From assembly GCA_022616595.1 (NCBI GenBank), contig JAKEEL010000198.1:1-30168 (forward strand): a DNA stretch of 30,168 nt, read 5' to 3'. A model generated the notes under the pieces. It made no database searches. It saw only the letters and a list, made by a program, of their open reading frames with translations, and was not told the DNA's origin. Of the stretch, positions 7,733-14,096 are shown piece by piece. The DNA is from Methylococcaceae bacterium. GTDB lineage: Bacteria; Pseudomonadota; Gammaproteobacteria; Methylococcales; UBA1147. Numbering within the stretch: position 1 is the first letter of the stretch; the number at the start of each line of letters is the position of its first letter. A program made the translations under genes and the position numbers.

Positions 7733-9061
7733 TCACGCGCGTAATTTTTCCGTGACATATTCGACGGCGCGCACGAAATGATTCGTGATTGCTTCGAGCC
7801 CGGCCCTGGATTCCGCGAGGATTCGTTGAAAATCCTGCTGGTGGCGGCTGATCATTTCCAACTGTTCCCGCGCGGATCGTTCCAGACCGGATAGACTTCC
7901 GGAACGTGATTGAAGCGTTTCGATCAGCGAAGCGAGCGATTCCGCGGTCTGGTCGATTCGGCCGGTCAGCGTATTCAATCCCTGGAAGCGATGGTGAAGC
8001 TCTGCGAGGTCTTTCGAGAAACCGTCGAGATGTTCCCGAACCGTTCCGCTGTGGCTCGCGAGTGCCGTGGTGCTTTTGATCAGGGTGCGGGTACTTTGCC
8101 GGATTGCGGACGTGGTGACATCGACTTCCGCGGGAATCCGATTCATCTGGCCGGCGATCAGGCTCAAGGTATTCAGAATTTGATGCGAATGTTCGGTTTG
8201 CTGATGAAGCTCCCGGGTCAAGGATGTCGAGGAGGCGATGACTTCGCTCATGGTTCGGGCCAGCTCGACCAATTTTTGACGCGCGCTCCTGTCGATATCC
8301 AATTGCTCGTTGAAGCCGTGCACCGCGAGACCGGCACCTTCTATTCGTTGTTCGACGCTTCGAAACAATAAAACAGCCGATTCCAGCCTGTCCCGGAGTT
8401 CGCCGAGCGTTTGAGAAATCTCGTTTGTCGCGGAATCGGCGATCACCCGGATCGAGTGTGCCGCCTTTTCGCTGAGCGAGTCGAGCGTCCGGTAGGCTGT
8501 TTCGATCCGCAGCGTATTTTCGTCCGCCACGGCCTTGTGATGTTCGACGATTTCGCGGCTCACGGATTCGAGTTCACGGGCAATCCTGCTCGCGGTGTTC
8601 ACGAGCTTCGCGGTCTGGTGATCGAGAATATCCTGCAGGGTGTTCCGGTCGCTCGGCGCGTGCCGGAAATTTACGATCACAATGCGGGCCGAGAGCCCGA
8701 AAATAGTGGTTACGAGGGCCAGTGCGAAATTGACGATCAATAAATTGAACTCGATTTCGGAAGTCCGGAAGGCCAGCAGCGAGGCTGTGAGAGCAACCAG
8801 GTTAAACAGGTAGCCCAGATAATAGATACTGTCGGCAAATTGCTCAACTTGCTCCCCGGAACCCGCATAGCGAATCCCGATCGCGAGATACCCGATCATA
8901 AGCAGCAGCGGAATCAGAACGGAAGCCAATTCATTTTTGAAATACTGGCTGTATCCGATTGCCAAAGTGCCGGCGATAAGTGCCAGCATGAATACCTTTC
9001 TGAAATCGAGGCCGGCTACGTTTGAATTCGGGTCGGGATCAGGGCGGGTCATGAAGGTCAT
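7733..9061 (-). CDS. four-helix membrane protein with long coiled-coil tail, MotA/TolQ/ExbB-like
   Basis: 442 residues. Four hydrophobic helices lie at about 24-40, 46-64, 78-98 and 106-130. The last two resemble the channel helices of ExbB/TolQ/MotA: FALALVTTIFGLSARIVIV aligns by eye with the ALIATALGIAVAIPAV segment of the ExbB encoded at 22959-23639 in this same window. Residues 131-442 are a long Glu/Arg/Ser/Leu helical tail with repeated heptad patterns, resembling the tail of ZorA from the Zorya defence system or a chemoreceptor rod. Its ATG overlaps the stop of the upstream gene by four bases (ATGA). A second ATG three codons in is possible. I infer a proton- or sodium-driven channel subunit; sequence identity to known families is too weak by eye to be sure. 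Confidence 0.75.
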   Translation of the reverse strand: MTFMTRPDPDPNSNVAGLDFRKVFMLALIAGTLAIGYSQYFKNELASVLIPLLLMIGYLAIGIRYAGSGEQVEQFADSIYYLGYLFNLVALTASLLAFRTSEIEFNLLIVNFALALVTTIFGLSARIVIVNFRHAPSDRNTLQDILDHQTAKLVNTASRIARELESVSREIVEHHKAVADENTLRIETAYRTLDSLSEKAAHSIRVIADSATNEISQTLGELRDRLESAVLLFRSVEQRIEGAGLAVHGFNEQLDIDRSARQKLVELARTMSEVIASSTSLTRELHQQTEHSHQILNTLSLIAGQMNRIPAEVDVTTSAIRQSTRTLIKSTTALASHSGTVREHLDGFSKDLAELHHRFQGLNTLTGRIDQTAESLASLIETLQSRSGSLSGLERSAREQLEMISRHQQDFQRILAESRAGLEAITNHFVRAVEYVTEKLRA

Positions 9062-9873
9062 CCGTCGATCTTTTCAATCAGCGTTACGCGGCCGTTGATC
9101 GAATTCAGATAATCGGCCCAGAAATAGGCATGGCCCTTGGTCTGCAAGTGCTCGGCCCCGTCGCGCCGCACATACAAAATCCGGACTTCCGTGTCGTGCA
9201 AGTCGGTGCGAATTTTGTGATAGTAAGGCGTTTTCAGCAGACCATTGACATCTGTTTCGCCGCGATAATGTGACCATTCCGGCGTGTGGTGCAGCATGTC
9301 GGAGACGATGATCAGGAGCTTTTCGGCTTTCTCGGAACCCGGTGGAAAACCGCTCAGCGCGACGATCTGGAGTATTTCGAAGATCGGCGAATTTTCCGCC
9401 GTTGATGGACGCATGAATGCTTCGATTGCTGCGTCCAGAGGTTTTTCGAAGCGCTCCTTCCAGCGTTTCCGCAAGGCCTTCGGATTGGCCGTCCAGTAAC
9501 TGGCGTCTTCTCCCGATTGCGGGCTGCAGAACACGAACTCCGGCTGAATCCGTTTTTCGGCCCCGGCTTCGATCACGAACAGCGAGATTCGGGTGCCGGT
9601 CGGTAATTCGCTCTTCAAACGAGTGAAAAAGCGCTTCAAAAACTGTTGCTGGATCGGATTATAGGCATCGGTTTTATCGAATACGATCGCGACATAGTTG
9701 GGACTTCCATCGATCGGGCACAGCGTGTCCGGGTCGATCGCAACCTGAGCGGATTCCAGCATCGCCCGAGCGCCATACAGTGCGATCACGATCAAGATCG
9801 CTAGGCCGATATAGAGTAATCCCAGCGTATGTTTCCCGCTGTTTTTCCGCAATTTTCTAAGGTAATAAGACAT
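9058..9873 (-). CDS. membrane-anchored protein with degenerate VWA-like domain
   Basis: 271 residues. A basic N-terminus (KLRKNSGKH) and one helix at about 16-37 anchor it, with the rest predicted outside the inner membrane. The domain has alternating strands and helices: VAIVFDKTDAYNPIQQQF (Asp66), ISLFVIEAG, then NSPIFEILQIVALSG at about 161 and KLLIIVSDMLHHTPEW with Asp192. The order of these blocks resembles a von Willebrand A fold, but the DxSxS metal motif is replaced by DKTDAYN. I do not recognise a characterised homologue. The gene is 13 bases behind the 482-residue gene and overlaps the channel-like gene by ATGA, so it belongs to the same operon. It may be the extracytoplasmic sensor or ligand-binding part of the assembly. 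Confidence 0.75.
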   Translation of the reverse strand: MSYYLRKLRKNSGKHTLGLLYIGLAILIVIALYGARAMLESAQVAIDPDTLCPIDGSPNYVAIVFDKTDAYNPIQQQFLKRFFTRLKSELPTGTRISLFVIEAGAEKRIQPEFVFCSPQSGEDASYWTANPKALRKRWKERFEKPLDAAIEAFMRPSTAENSPIFEILQIVALSGFPPGSEKAEKLLIIVSDMLHHTPEWSHYRGETDVNGLLKTPYYHKIRTDLHDTEVRILYVRRDGAEHLQTKGHAYFWADYLNSINGRVTLIEKIDG

Positions 9874-9886
9874 CGGGAGGCGTGCT

Positions 9887-11335
9887 TCAGGCTGAGGACG
9901 CTTCCTTCAAAAGAACCGCGGGTTGAATGGCGGGTTCGATCCGTTGCAGCCGGTCGAAGAAGGACGCGTGAATCCGTTCCAGGTCGTTCGCGGTTTTCTG
10001 CAGGAATTCAGGAAAACCTTCAAAGAGTTCTTTCTGACGATCCAAGCGCTCGCGCTCCTCGTGCGTTCCGACCAGATCGAAGGTGTGTTCGGGCTTCCAG
10101 CTTTCGTTGAAATAGGCCGGGGCCGGCGTTTTGCGGTAGCGCGAATTGGCCGACCGATAGTGGTGGATCAGCGCGTCTCCGGCCCGGGCGAGGACCTCGA
10201 GCCCGTGTCGATGTTTGGCGATCAGCGCGGGCTTGGCCTCGGCGAGATGACACAGATGGGTGAATGCGCTTTTTGCATTGTCCTTGAGGATTTGCAGTTC
10301 ATCCAGAAAATCGCTGCGTATCCCGGCCGCATCAATCGCCAATCTCTGGCATACGATATCGTAATGTTCGCGGATTTCTTCATGGATACGCTGGATTTTG
10401 CCGTATCCGGGATAGGGGTCGTCGGCTTTGTACCCGTCCACCGTTGCGATCAGCGCAAAGAAAACCCCCATGCACAGGAGCAGCCAGGAATTCAGGTCGG
10501 TCAGCCCGAAAGGCGATTCCATCAGATGGCCGATTACTTGCCCGACGGCGGTTTCTTCGCTCGAACCCAGAATCTCCCGGTAGTGCGCGATGCACAAATT
10601 GAAAACCAACATCCAGCCGGCATAGAGCACCAGCACCCCGCAGGCCGCAGACCGTTTCAGGACGGCGACATGGTGGGTATAACGAAGGCAAAACATTCCG
10701 GCGAACAGAAAAGCCGGCACGATATTGAGCGCGGCGACGATCAGCGATTGACTGATTCCGCCGAGCATTCCGAATTCCGATCCGCGCGCGAAGAAATAAC
10801 CGTTCGCAAGTGCTTCGAGCAGCAAAATCAATACTACGAGGCTGTAGTGATACAGCAGGGATTCCGGATACTCCGCGTCGGTTTCACGCCGGTGTATACG
10901 CTGGAAGGAACGATAATAGGCGGTACTCCGCTCCAGATCGCTTTTCATGCTGGAAAGCTCTCGTTCGGCTTCCGCGAGGCGGCTGTTGAGCCGCAGTTTG
11001 GCATTCTCGGCCAGATTTCGAATGCGTTGCTGCTCGTTGTTCAGATCGGTATTCAGCAAGGCGGTGTTATACCCGATCAGCTTCTGATTCGCGGCGTGGG
11101 TCAGTTCGGCCATACGCTTTTGGATCAGAGTCTGGATTTTCCGCTCGGTTCCGTCGGGGCTTCGGGCCTGTGTCGGCGGCAGTTCGTGCTTGGCCGCTTC
11201 CAGGGCCTGTTGATCGAGGCTCAGGTTTTTGATCATCCCTTCGAGATCGAACTCGCATTCCAGGACACTTTCGCGGAAGCCTTCTCCGGGGTTGAAGAAA
11301 AAACGCTGGAAAAACTGGAGGAGTCGTTTGAGCAT
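9887..11335 (-). CDS. large multi-helix membrane protein, first gene of the membrane operon
   Basis: 482 residues. The first 150 residues are soluble and largely coiled coil (AELTHAANQKLIG to ELSSMKSDLERS). Four hydrophobic segments follow at about 160-182, 190-216, 229-250 and 280-300. A conserved-looking YKADDPYPGYGKIQRIHEE motif lies just after the last helix, and another soluble helical region runs to the end. I do not recognise the family. There is no catalytic or ATP-binding motif. It is the promoter-proximal gene of a five-gene run (spacings 13, -4, 39 and -1 bases), so it probably forms a membrane complex with the VWA-like, channel-like and coiled-coil proteins. No good Shine-Dalgarno is seen before ATG 11335. 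The upstream gap (11336-11572) is shared with the pilU remnant. Confidence 0.75.
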   Translation of the reverse strand: MLKRLLQFFQRFFFNPGEGFRESVLECEFDLEGMIKNLSLDQQALEAAKHELPPTQARSPDGTERKIQTLIQKRMAELTHAANQKLIGYNTALLNTDLNNEQQRIRNLAENAKLRLNSRLAEAERELSSMKSDLERSTAYYRSFQRIHRRETDAEYPESLLYHYSLVVLILLLEALANGYFFARGSEFGMLGGISQSLIVAALNIVPAFLFAGMFCLRYTHHVAVLKRSAACGVLVLYAGWMLVFNLCIAHYREILGSSEETAVGQVIGHLMESPFGLTDLNSWLLLCMGVFFALIATVDGYKADDPYPGYGKIQRIHEEIREHYDIVCQRLAIDAAGIRSDFLDELQILKDNAKSAFTHLCHLAEAKPALIAKHRHGLEVLARAGDALIHHYRSANSRYRKTPAPAYFNESWKPEHTFDLVGTHEERERLDRQKELFEGFPEFLQKTANDLERIHASFFDRLQRIEPAIQPAVLLKEASSA

Positions 11336-11572
11336 TCCGGAATGATGAAAACGGCGGTCCTGCGTTCAGAGATTCTGGTATGTGGACTTCCGGGTTTGGA
11401 GGTGTCCCAACAAATCCAACCAATCTTATCAGCATAGTTGTGTTTTGGCGATTTTCCCACAATCGGGATTTTTCCGTTGTTGGAGCGCGGTTCGCGGGTG
11501 TTCGGTTCCGGCGCAAAAATCCGGGCTAGACTTGAAGCGAGTGACCAATGTCTATCCGACTGCGAGAGTGTT

Positions 11573-11812
11573 ATGGAATTTTTCGATTATCTGAAAATTT
11601 TAGTTCATAAAGACGGCTCCGACCTGTATCTGACTTGCGGAGCGCCGGCCGCGGCGAAATTCGAGGGTCATCTGAAAGCGCTGGAAAAAGACAAGCTAGA
11701 CCCTGAAAAAATCAAGTCCATCGCGTATTCGATCATGAATGAACAGCCGCGCGATAGTCGTACAAGGGCGGACCTGAGCCCGTTGTTGGCTACGAAAGGT
11801 GCAGGAAAGTAG
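11573..11812 (+). pseudogene. pilU: truncated PilU-like N-terminus (twitching ATPase remnant)
   Basis: 79 codons starting MEFFDYLKILVHKDGSDLYL. The first 59 or so residues match the N-terminal PAS-like domain of PilT/PilU type IV pilus retraction ATPases: the KDGSDLYLT strand, GAPAAAKFEG, LDPEKIKSIAYSIMNEQ. Full PilU proteins are about 370-390 residues. After MNEQ the match stops, and about 20 unrelated residues lead to a TAG at 11810. The Walker A and B regions are absent and no continuation is seen in the other frames before the convergent HEAT-repeat gene. A deletion, insertion or rearrangement has cut the gene, or the assembly joins two loci here. Without the ATPase domain it cannot power pilus retraction. 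Confidence 0.75.
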
Positions 11813-11826
11813 GATTAAGCGGGATC

Positions 11827-12513
11827 TCATTGGCCTTCATAGGCCTGAGCATTCACGAAATCCAGCAGGGCTTGTTTGGTTTCCGTGGAAAGCTTGGGGG
11901 AACGCGCCATTTCCTGCAGCGTCGCAACGACCCGCTTGCAACGGGGAGAGCCGGCTTCTTCCCCCTCCAGCAGGCTTTCGAGCGTGGTCAGGGCACTCAT
12001 CTGCACGTCTTCGTCTTCGTGCTCGACGGCCTCCAGCAGGACGGCCACTGTCTGGTCCCCGACTTCTTCGAAACGACCCAGGCTCGCTGCCGCAGCGATT
12101 CGGACCGCAGGGTCCAGGTCCGTGGCCAACGCGCGGGCCAGAAGCGGTTCCGCTTCTGGAGTCGGATAAGCGCCCAGTTGTTCGGCACCATCGAGGCGAG
12201 TCCGGGAATCGGGGTTTTCGATCCATCGCCGGGCTAGCGCCGCTTGCTCTGCATCGATTCGGGCATCTTCCTCCATTTGAGCCGGAGTCAGAGGCAGCGG
12301 AGCAGCGGCCCGCTCCGTAATGGAGGCAAGGTCCATCGAAGGATGGATGGACTTTACGGGTTGCTCTTCCGATCGATTCGCCGCAGCGCTGCGGTCATTC
12401 CTCTCGTCCACGAAAAACTCGGCCAGTAAGAGCGCCGTTGTCGCGGTCAAGAGCAGGAGAAGGGCTATTGAAAGGAATTTTCGGTTCCTGGCAAGTCGCT
12501 TCACGAGAGTCAT
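11827..12513 (-). CDS. membrane-anchored HEAT-repeat protein
   Basis: 228 residues. One hydrophobic helix at about 14-32 (FLSIALLLLLTATTALLLAEFF) after a basic N-terminus anchors the protein, with the bulk predicted in the periplasm. From about residue 90 there are HEAT-like helical repeats: SRTRLDGAEQLGAY, PAVRIAAAASLGRFEEVG, EDVQMSALTTLESLLEG and a final segment ending SPKLSTETKQALLDFVNAQ. HEAT repeats are protein-binding scaffolds; no enzymatic motif is present. It lies about 140 bases behind the GlcG-like gene on the same strand, with a strong hairpin in the gap. It converges with the pilU remnant. Function unknown. Confidence 0.8.
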   Translation of the reverse strand: MTLVKRLARNRKFLSIALLLLLTATTALLLAEFFVDERNDRSAAANRSEEQPVKSIHPSMDLASITERAAAPLPLTPAQMEEDARIDAEQAALARRWIENPDSRTRLDGAEQLGAYPTPEAEPLLARALATDLDPAVRIAAAASLGRFEEVGDQTVAVLLEAVEHEDEDVQMSALTTLESLLEGEEAGSPRCKRVVATLQEMARSPKLSTETKQALLDFVNAQAYEGQ

Positions 12514-12598
12514 GAAATTGGTTTGGGGAGAAACCTAAAAGCGGTATGGTTAACCCTTATCCGTCCTCGCCTATTGGCAGGTGGGTGTATCGCAGGAA

Positions 12599-12625
12599 GG
12601 AAAGGGCGCATCTTGCGCCCTTTCC
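12599..12625 (-). terminator. perfect 12-bp hairpin, terminator-like or attenuator
   Basis: GGAAAGGGCGCA and its exact complement TGCGCCCTTTCC are separated by a 3-base loop. It lies 29 bases behind the stop of the GlcG-like gene and before the HEAT-repeat gene. On the minus strand the stem is followed by TTCCTGCGAT, a weak U-tract, so it may be a partial terminator or an mRNA-stabilising stem between the two genes. Confidence 0.5.
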
Positions 12626-12653
12626 GGGGAGTTGACGACGCGGAACTTGAACT

Positions 12654-13475
12654 TCAGTCGTCGTCCCCGAGTACGCCATTGCCAGCGTTTGCAGCCGGCG
12701 TATTCGCACAGGTGGGGTGTTGTGTGTCGTTGACGAGACCATTTCCGGAACTTTCAAGATGTAGCTCATCCCCAGCCACGGCACCTGCCACTCCCGAATT
12801 AAATCCGGCCGGAACGTTGTCCATACCAAGCCCCGCGCGGATTCGCCACGCGATCGCATGATCGGTGCAGGAGGTATCACCGGAAATGCCGATGGCACCC
12901 ACCTTTACACCACTGGCGTTGTATAGAGCCAACCCGCCGCCGAATACGTTCACCCCGCCGATGCGCTTATTTTTGAGCGGATCACCGTTGGTCCCGTAGG
13001 TGTTGGGGCTGCCGTTGTAAGCTTTGGTGGCATCCACCGGATTGCTGTGCTGGAGGCCGAAGAGGCTGCCGCCCTCTACCACCAGACCGTAAAGGGTTGC
13101 TGTCGAAATGGAAAAGCCATCCAGGCTGAAGAAATTGGCGGTGTCTGCCTTCTGCACGGAGATGACGCGACTGCCCAGCCAGCTTGCGTTGCCAATGTTC
13201 GGTCCAGAAACGGAGTCCCTGGCGGTGTTGACGACGTGGCAAACCTTGCCGGTCTCATCCACCATGGTTACCCACATGGGCAGGCCAAATCCACCGCCCG
13301 TAGCCGGTTCCGGGAAGCCGTCACCGTTAGTGTCAACGTTGGCATCGACAACAGTATTCGCCTCGGCTTCCAAATCGGCCCGGCTCACATCCCGGCATGC
13401 GGCGAGCGCTGCACCGCTCGCGAGCGACAGGAAAGAAACGCCGAGTATGAGAGGAAATGTTACAGTCTTTTTCAT
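12654..13475 (-). CDS. secreted GlcG/HbpS family (haem-binding-like) protein
   Basis: 273 residues from the ATG at 13475, which has AGGAC about 9 bases upstream; the frame is open further upstream, but that part is not protein-like. A signal peptide (MKKTVTFPLILGVSFLSLAS, cleavage near AALA-A at 26) directs it out of the cytosol. The body has the GlcG/HbpS fold motifs: LPMWVTMVDETGKV, GGSLFGLQHSNP, NKRIGGVNVFGGGLALYNA and GVKVGAIGISGDTSCTDHAIAWRIR. The family binds haem or acts as an extracellular accessory protein. An EF-hand-like DANVDTNGDGFPEP at about 44-57 may bind calcium, and the C-terminus is Asn/Gly/Asp-rich. It is longer than cytosolic GlcG (about 135 residues). The substrate here is unknown. 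Confidence 0.82.
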   Translation of the reverse strand: MKKTVTFPLILGVSFLSLASGAALAACRDVSRADLEAEANTVVDANVDTNGDGFPEPATGGGFGLPMWVTMVDETGKVCHVVNTARDSVSGPNIGNASWLGSRVISVQKADTANFFSLDGFSISTATLYGLVVEGGSLFGLQHSNPVDATKAYNGSPNTYGTNGDPLKNKRIGGVNVFGGGLALYNASGVKVGAIGISGDTSCTDHAIAWRIRAGLGMDNVPAGFNSGVAGAVAGDELHLESSGNGLVNDTQHPTCANTPAANAGNGVLGDDD

Positions 13476-13916
13476 CGATCTAGTCCTATTTCTATTATTC
13501 GTATTGAAGAATTTATAGCGAAAACAGATGAGCAAACTAAAAAAACCAAGCTCAACTCTTTGTTCTGAGATAAAAGAACATGAACGTCTTAAAAACCTCC
13601 CCCGATGCCTTGTGCACCGAACTTTGTACGATTTCAGAAGAAATGGCAGATCGTGATCGATTATAACAGCATTGCCTCGTTTCTTTGAAACGATCGAACG
13701 ATCAGTTCCTAACACCAAAAATCAAAAACGGGTTTCAATCCTTTTGCCAATTAGAGAGAGGATATAAGCAAATGAGATGTCAATATATAAATATAAAACA
13801 AAAACAGAAACGTAACCGACAGGTTCCAAGGGGGTATCTGGAAATTGTAAAATTCTCTGACAGACCAGACGGCTGGAACGTGCACTGACCGAAACGAGCT
13901 GGGCCTTGGTCCCGGA
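13476..13916. other. AT-rich non-coding gap between the GlcG-like gene and the sRNA locus
   Basis: About 440 bases with no convincing gene; short open frames on both strands lack ribosome sites and coding character. The stretch is visibly richer in A and T than its surroundings (for example ATATAAATATAAAACAAAAA near 13785). It presumably holds the promoter of the GlcG-like gene, but I see no clear -35/-10 pair. Confidence 0.5.
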
Positions 13917-14041
13917 ATTAAAAAGACCCCGGAGCAAAGGGGGGAAGGCTCCGGGGTCTTAAGTTCGCCCGGCTTTGGGGGTACCGGGGCTGTAGCCTAC
14001 TCATAAGGGAGGATAATGAGTAGAAGGGCGTCGTTCCCGAC
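13917..14041 (-). ncRNA. predicted small RNA downstream of polA (sX13/Spot 42/ErsA-like position)
   Basis: On the minus strand, a promoter-like site at 14048-14074 is followed by four hairpins. SL1 (14028-14043) is GCGTCG-GGAA-CGACGC. SL2 (13997-14023) has an 8-bp stem and the loop UAUCCUCCCUU. SL3 (13968-13988) has a 5-bp stem and the loop UACCCCCAAAG. SL4 is the terminator (13923-13960) with the loop CUUCCCCCCUUU and a U-tract. Three loops thus carry C-rich sequences complementary to Shine-Dalgarno sites, the hallmark of sX13 of Xanthomonas, which also lies behind polA and is about the same length (about 115 nt). Spot 42 and ErsA occupy the same place in other gammaproteobacteria. Existence is inferred from structure; expression is not shown. 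It could instead be the 3' untranslated region of polA. Confidence 0.6.
13918..13960 (-). terminator. intrinsic terminator behind polA and the predicted sRNA
   Basis: A perfect 13-bp stem (AAGACCCCGGAGC with GCTCCGGGGTCTT) and a 12-base C-rich loop; on the minus strand the stem runs into TTTTT at 13924-13920. It would end transcripts from polA or from the small RNA start. Confidence 0.85.
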
Positions 14042-14047
14042 GCTTGC

Positions 14048-14074
14048 ATAATAGGACCGGGGGTGTTTGGTAAA
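14048..14074 (-). promoter_or_regulatory. possible promoter of the polA-linked sRNA
   Basis: On the minus strand TATTAT (14053-14048) matches the -10 consensus at five of six positions, and TTTACC (14074-14069) matches the -35 at four of six. The spacer is a short 15 bases. A start near 14041 would place the first hairpin at the 5' end of the RNA. Confidence 0.4.
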
Positions 14075-14096
14075 GTTCATCCAGCGCGAAATATTT

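Noticed and set aside
6570..11335. Calling the five-gene operon a Zorya system
   Set aside because: The channel-like protein with a long tail is similar in plan to ZorA, but the partner lacks the OmpA-like peptidoglycan-binding domain of ZorB and no ZorC, ZorD or ZorE is present.
9923..11437. Long open frame (504 codons) on the plus strand opposite the 482-residue membrane gene
   Set aside because: It mirrors the real gene in the GC-rich antisense frame, has no ribosome site and no recognisable motif, and its composition is unlike a folded protein. The minus-strand gene has clear membrane helices and operon spacing.
13685..13937. Short open frames on both strands near the GlcG-like gene
   Set aside because: AT-rich, no ribosome sites, no recognisable protein features.
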